This document shows, in pieces, positions 61,731 to 64,000 of a DNA stretch of 64,000 bases. Within the stretch, counting starts at the first letter, position 1; every line of letters begins with the position of its first letter. A program made the translations under genes and the position numbers. Below the pieces are notes generated by a model. That model saw nothing but the letters and a program-made list of their open reading frames with translations, ran no database searches and was not told the origin of the DNA. Origin of the DNA: Clostridiales bacterium (GTDB lineage Bacteria; Bacillota; Clostridia; Lachnospirales; Lachnospiraceae); assembly GCA_021199255.1 (NCBI GenBank), contig JAJQIK010000081.1, positions 62,001-126,000 on the forward strand, read 5' to 3'.

Positions 61731-63659
61731 ATGGTAATTGCCGTTTTATTGTTATATAGTAATATTCATATGTATAAAATAAGAAAGAACATCCCTACGG
61801 CGGGTCTCAATACATATATTGAGGCCTGTTGTGTCTGGATGCTCTTTTTGTTTACAGTGACAGAGGGATTATCCCTGATTCATGGAGTCCGCTTTCTGTT
61901 TCTGGCGGGAGCCTGGGGGGCGTTTGATGCGGTGCTGGCGGCATTATGCCTGATACAGTGGAAGAGACTGGGTGTCGGAGTCCCAAGGCTGCGCGGTATC
62001 AGATGGCCGCAGGGACATGTCTATTACGGTATCTTACTGGCGGCAGGGCTTGCGGTTCTGGCGCTGGCGCTTCTGACCACCCCCAATAACTGGGATTCTA
62101 TGACTTATCACCTGTCCCGCATTGCCTACTGGGCTCAGAACCGGTCTGTGGAGCATTATGCGACCAATTCTCTGAGGGAGATTGCCAGCCCGGTACTGGC
62201 GGAGTTTGTCAATTTGCATGTGTATATCTTATGCCGGGGCAGGGATACGCTTTGCAATCTGCTACAGGCGGTTTCCTATCTTACCTGCGCCGTTCTGGTG
62301 GGAGAAATTGCGCGGAAGCTGGGGTGCGGCAGGCTTTTCCGTTTTCTGGCCATGCTGTTATATATGTCCATGCCAATCGCTTTCGCGGAGGCGCTGACGA
62401 CCCAGGTGGATCATTTTGCCACGGTCTGGCTGCTTTTCTATGTGTATTTGCTGCTGGGGCTTGTGCAGCAGAAGGAGCCGTTGACCTGTCAGACGGAGAC
62501 TGCGGGCAGGGTGTGCGCAATGGGTCTGTGCGTGGCATGGGGATATCTGACGAAGCCGTCGGTTTGTTTCGGAATGGTGATTTTCGCGGTCTGGCTGTTG
62601 GTCGTGTGTATTGCGAGAAAGGATCCCATCAGCAGTCTGGTCAGGCTGGCGCTGTGCGCGCTGCCCTGCGTTGTCCTGCCGCTGATACCGGAGCTTATGC
62701 GTAACTTCGCCACCTTCCATTCCTACGCCAGTAAGATCACAGGAGCGAGACAATTGGTGGGAACATTGCAGCCGTCCTATGTATTTGTGAATTTTGTGAA
62801 AAACTTTACCTTCAATATGCCTATTGCGCTGATCCGGGACAGCGAGGAGCTGTTTGCGGGATTAGCGGTGGGGGCGGCGGAGCTTCTGGGGGTAGAGCTG
62901 AACGCCGAATCGATTTCTGAAAACGGCAGAGAGTTTGGCCTGCATGAGGCTCAGACCTATGGATACGATACGGCGATTAATCCGATTGTGCTCTGGGCGT
63001 TTATTTTCTGTGTGGTATGGGCGCTGATCCGTATCAGGAGGACGGACTGGAAGGCGATTACAAGCGGTTATCTGCTCTGCGCAGCCGTTTCCTTCTGCGT
63101 ATTCTGCGCGGTGCTGCGCTGGGAGCCTTTTGTGACGCGGTACATGCTATCCTATCTGGCGCTGTTGTGTCCCATGATTGCTACCCAGCTTCAGCTTGCT
63201 ACGGCTGGAAGGGAAAGGGAGAAATGGAAGTATGGCATTGTGAGCACTGTCGGTTTTCTCTGCGTGGCAGAGCTGGTGAATCTGGTGGACTACCATGCGG
63301 ATATCTATAAGGGAGGCGCTGACAACAGACCCTATGGATATTTTGCTTCCAGAAGGGACGAAACGCAGTATTATGCGGACGTGGTAGATGAGATTAAAGG
63401 CGGGGGCTATCAGACGGTAGGACTGTATGTGGTGAAGGGCGATGCATATCAGTATCCGTTGTGGGCAATGCTGGGAAGCAGGCGCTTAGAGCATGTCAAT
63501 GTGGCCAATGAGTCGGCGGTGTATGTCGATGAAAGCTTCACGCCGGAGTGCATTATCTGGTTTGCGGCGCTCCCGGAGGAAGCGATGGAGATTAACGGCG
63601 TTGTCTATGACCGGGTAACGGATCTGGGAGAGGATCACTATTTGCTGACGGCACAATAG
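61731..63659 (+). CDS. GT-C-type multispanning glycosyltransferase candidate
   Basis: 642 aa with about twelve hydrophobic segments. After the second or third helix comes TTPNNWDSMTYHLSRIAYWA and NRSVEHYATN, a motif shared by GT39-like GT-C proteins in bacterial glycan loci; the Asp of NNWDS is a likely catalytic residue. The C-terminal about 120 residues are soluble and probably outside the membrane. It lies downstream of VTC and DUF4956 and may use the sugar lipid made by a GtrB-like enzyme. Its stop is 6 bases from the stop of the convergent gene at the right edge. Confidence 0.75.
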   Translation: MVIAVLLLYSNIHMYKIRKNIPTAGLNTYIEACCVWMLFLFTVTEGLSLIHGVRFLFLAGAWGAFDAVLAALCLIQWKRLGVGVPRLRGIRWPQGHVYYGILLAAGLAVLALALLTTPNNWDSMTYHLSRIAYWAQNRSVEHYATNSLREIASPVLAEFVNLHVYILCRGRDTLCNLLQAVSYLTCAVLVGEIARKLGCGRLFRFLAMLLYMSMPIAFAEALTTQVDHFATVWLLFYVYLLLGLVQQKEPLTCQTETAGRVCAMGLCVAWGYLTKPSVCFGMVIFAVWLLVVCIARKDPISSLVRLALCALPCVVLPLIPELMRNFATFHSYASKITGARQLVGTLQPSYVFVNFVKNFTFNMPIALIRDSEELFAGLAVGAAELLGVELNAESISENGREFGLHEAQTYGYDTAINPIVLWAFIFCVVWALIRIRRTDWKAITSGYLLCAAVSFCVFCAVLRWEPFVTRYMLSYLALLCPMIATQLQLATAGREREKWKYGIVSTVGFLCVAELVNLVDYHADIYKGGADNRPYGYFASRRDETQYYADVVDEIKGGGYQTVGLYVVKGDAYQYPLWAMLGSRRLEHVNVANESAVYVDESFTPECIIWFAALPEEAMEINGVVYDRVTDLGEDHYLLTAQ

Positions 63660-63665
63660 TTTTCG

Positions 63666-63998
63666 TTATTTTCCATAAATAACCAGATCGTTTGTGACCG
63701 GCTGGCTGTTCGTATAAGGATTTCCGTCCTCGTCCCACAGTGTTTCGCAGAAAAAATGTACTTTGACCTCTTCTATGACGTCATCCGGAATGGTTTCGCC
63801 GTCCTTAATCCAATATTCCGTATCCCTGTATTCTTCGTTTGTTCCGGAATTAATGAAGAGAATATAGTGGTATTGTTCCGGGAAGTTCAGGCGGTTATAT
63901 AGATGCTCTGTCCGTGTTTGGATGTATTCGACCATATCGGAGACGGCTGACTCATAATCCGTATAATGAGGAGAATGATAACCGTCGTCCTGCCAGCG
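63666..63998 (-). CDS. C-terminal part of a minus-strand gene entering from the right edge
   Basis: The frame is open to the window end, so the visible ATG at 63935 is internal; about 110 codons are present. The visible part reads HYTDYESAVSDMVEYIQTRT then EHLYNRL and ends DLVIYGK. The stretch before EHLYNRL resembles the C-terminal helices of CotH-type proteins (an end of helix with RT..LYN), but this is a faint likeness. No domain can be assigned with confidence. It ends the rightward glycan run by convergence with the GT-C gene. Confidence 0.55.
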   Translation of the reverse strand, partial: RWQDDGYHSPHYTDYESAVSDMVEYIQTRTEHLYNRLNFPEQYHYILFINSGTNEEYRDTEYWIKDGETIPDDVIEEVKVHFFCETLWDEDGNPYTNSQPVTNDLVIYGK

Positions 63999-64000
63999 CT

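Noticed and set aside
1-64000. CRISPR arrays, tRNA or rRNA genes
   Set aside because: No regularly spaced direct repeats, cloverleaf-like sequences or rRNA-like stretches were seen on either strand.

Overview
The window is almost entirely one very large surface-polysaccharide (EPS/capsule/cell-wall glycan) biosynthesis locus. Nearly all genes lie on the + strand, many overlap by a few bases (ATGA junctions), and starts are mostly preceded by GGAGG-type ribosome binding sites. Gene content (Wzx/Wzy, TagA/WecG-like and CpsF/DUF1972-like transferases, CotH, VTC plus DUF4956, DUF5672, GT-D), the Gram-positive style signals and the mixed GC content point to a Firmicutes gut bacterium, most likely a Lachnospiraceae; this is inferred from content, not measured.

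Layout. 1-7.9 kb: the tail of a membrane protein, a DUF5672 protein, GT17, a first Wzy-like polymerase, GT4, two GT2 and a GT11 fucosyltransferase-like enzyme. 7.9-18.2 kb: a strong promoter leads into a priming sugar-phosphate transferase, then pyruvyl transferase, Wzx flippase, a GH88/GH105-like hydrolase, a second Wzy, a fused GT26-GT4 enzyme and a GT4. 18.2-27.1 kb: radical SAM enzyme, GT4, GT-D, serine-acetyltransferase-like enzyme, ABC flippase, GT-C, GtrB/DPM-like GT2 and an LpxD-like acyltransferase. 27.1-32.6 kb: DUF2304, CotH kinase-like protein and three glycosyltransferases. 32.7-37.3 kb: 2-epimerase, WlbA/WbpB-like dehydrogenase and WbpE-like aminotransferase (a diacetamido-uronic acid type set), then GT4. 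37.3-43.4 kb: asparagine-synthetase-like protein, GT-B transferase, CMP-sugar synthetase, a DRE-TIM aldolase with an extra C-terminal domain, and a KdsC-like phosphatase. This looks like a complete but non-canonical CMP-activated ulosonic-acid cassette with no NeuB/KdsA synthase.

43.4-52 kb: fucosyltransferase-like, GT8, a minus-strand DUF6492 protein, GT4, a second fucosyltransferase-like protein, a second ABC flippase and GT2; this part is visibly AT-rich from about 45.6 kb and looks separately acquired. 52-55.8 kb interrupts the locus with unrelated genes: a minus-strand beta-rich protein of unknown function, a two-gene split sigma factor (region 4 protein plus region 2 protein, like SigO/RsoA or Tn916 Orf7/Orf8), the remnant of an NAD-dependent epimerase, and an AAA-ATPase-like/PD-(D/E)XK protein. 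55.8-63.7 kb: glycan genes resume (acyltransferase 3, GtrB-like GT2, methyltransferase, deacetylase, LpxD-like acyltransferase), then VTC plus DUF4956 and a GT-C protein; a minus-strand gene enters from the right edge.

How it fits together: priming transferase, many glycosyltransferases, two Wzy candidates, one Wzx and two PglK/MsbA-like ABC flippases imply at least two glycan assembly systems side by side, with decoration by pyruvate, acyl groups, amide and methyl groups, and GtrB/GT-C side-branch addition. The parts most worth a second look are the ulosonic-acid cassette (39.0-43.4 kb), the split sigma factor with its neighbouring unknown protein (52.2-53.7 kb), and the CotH/VTC/DUF4956 set.
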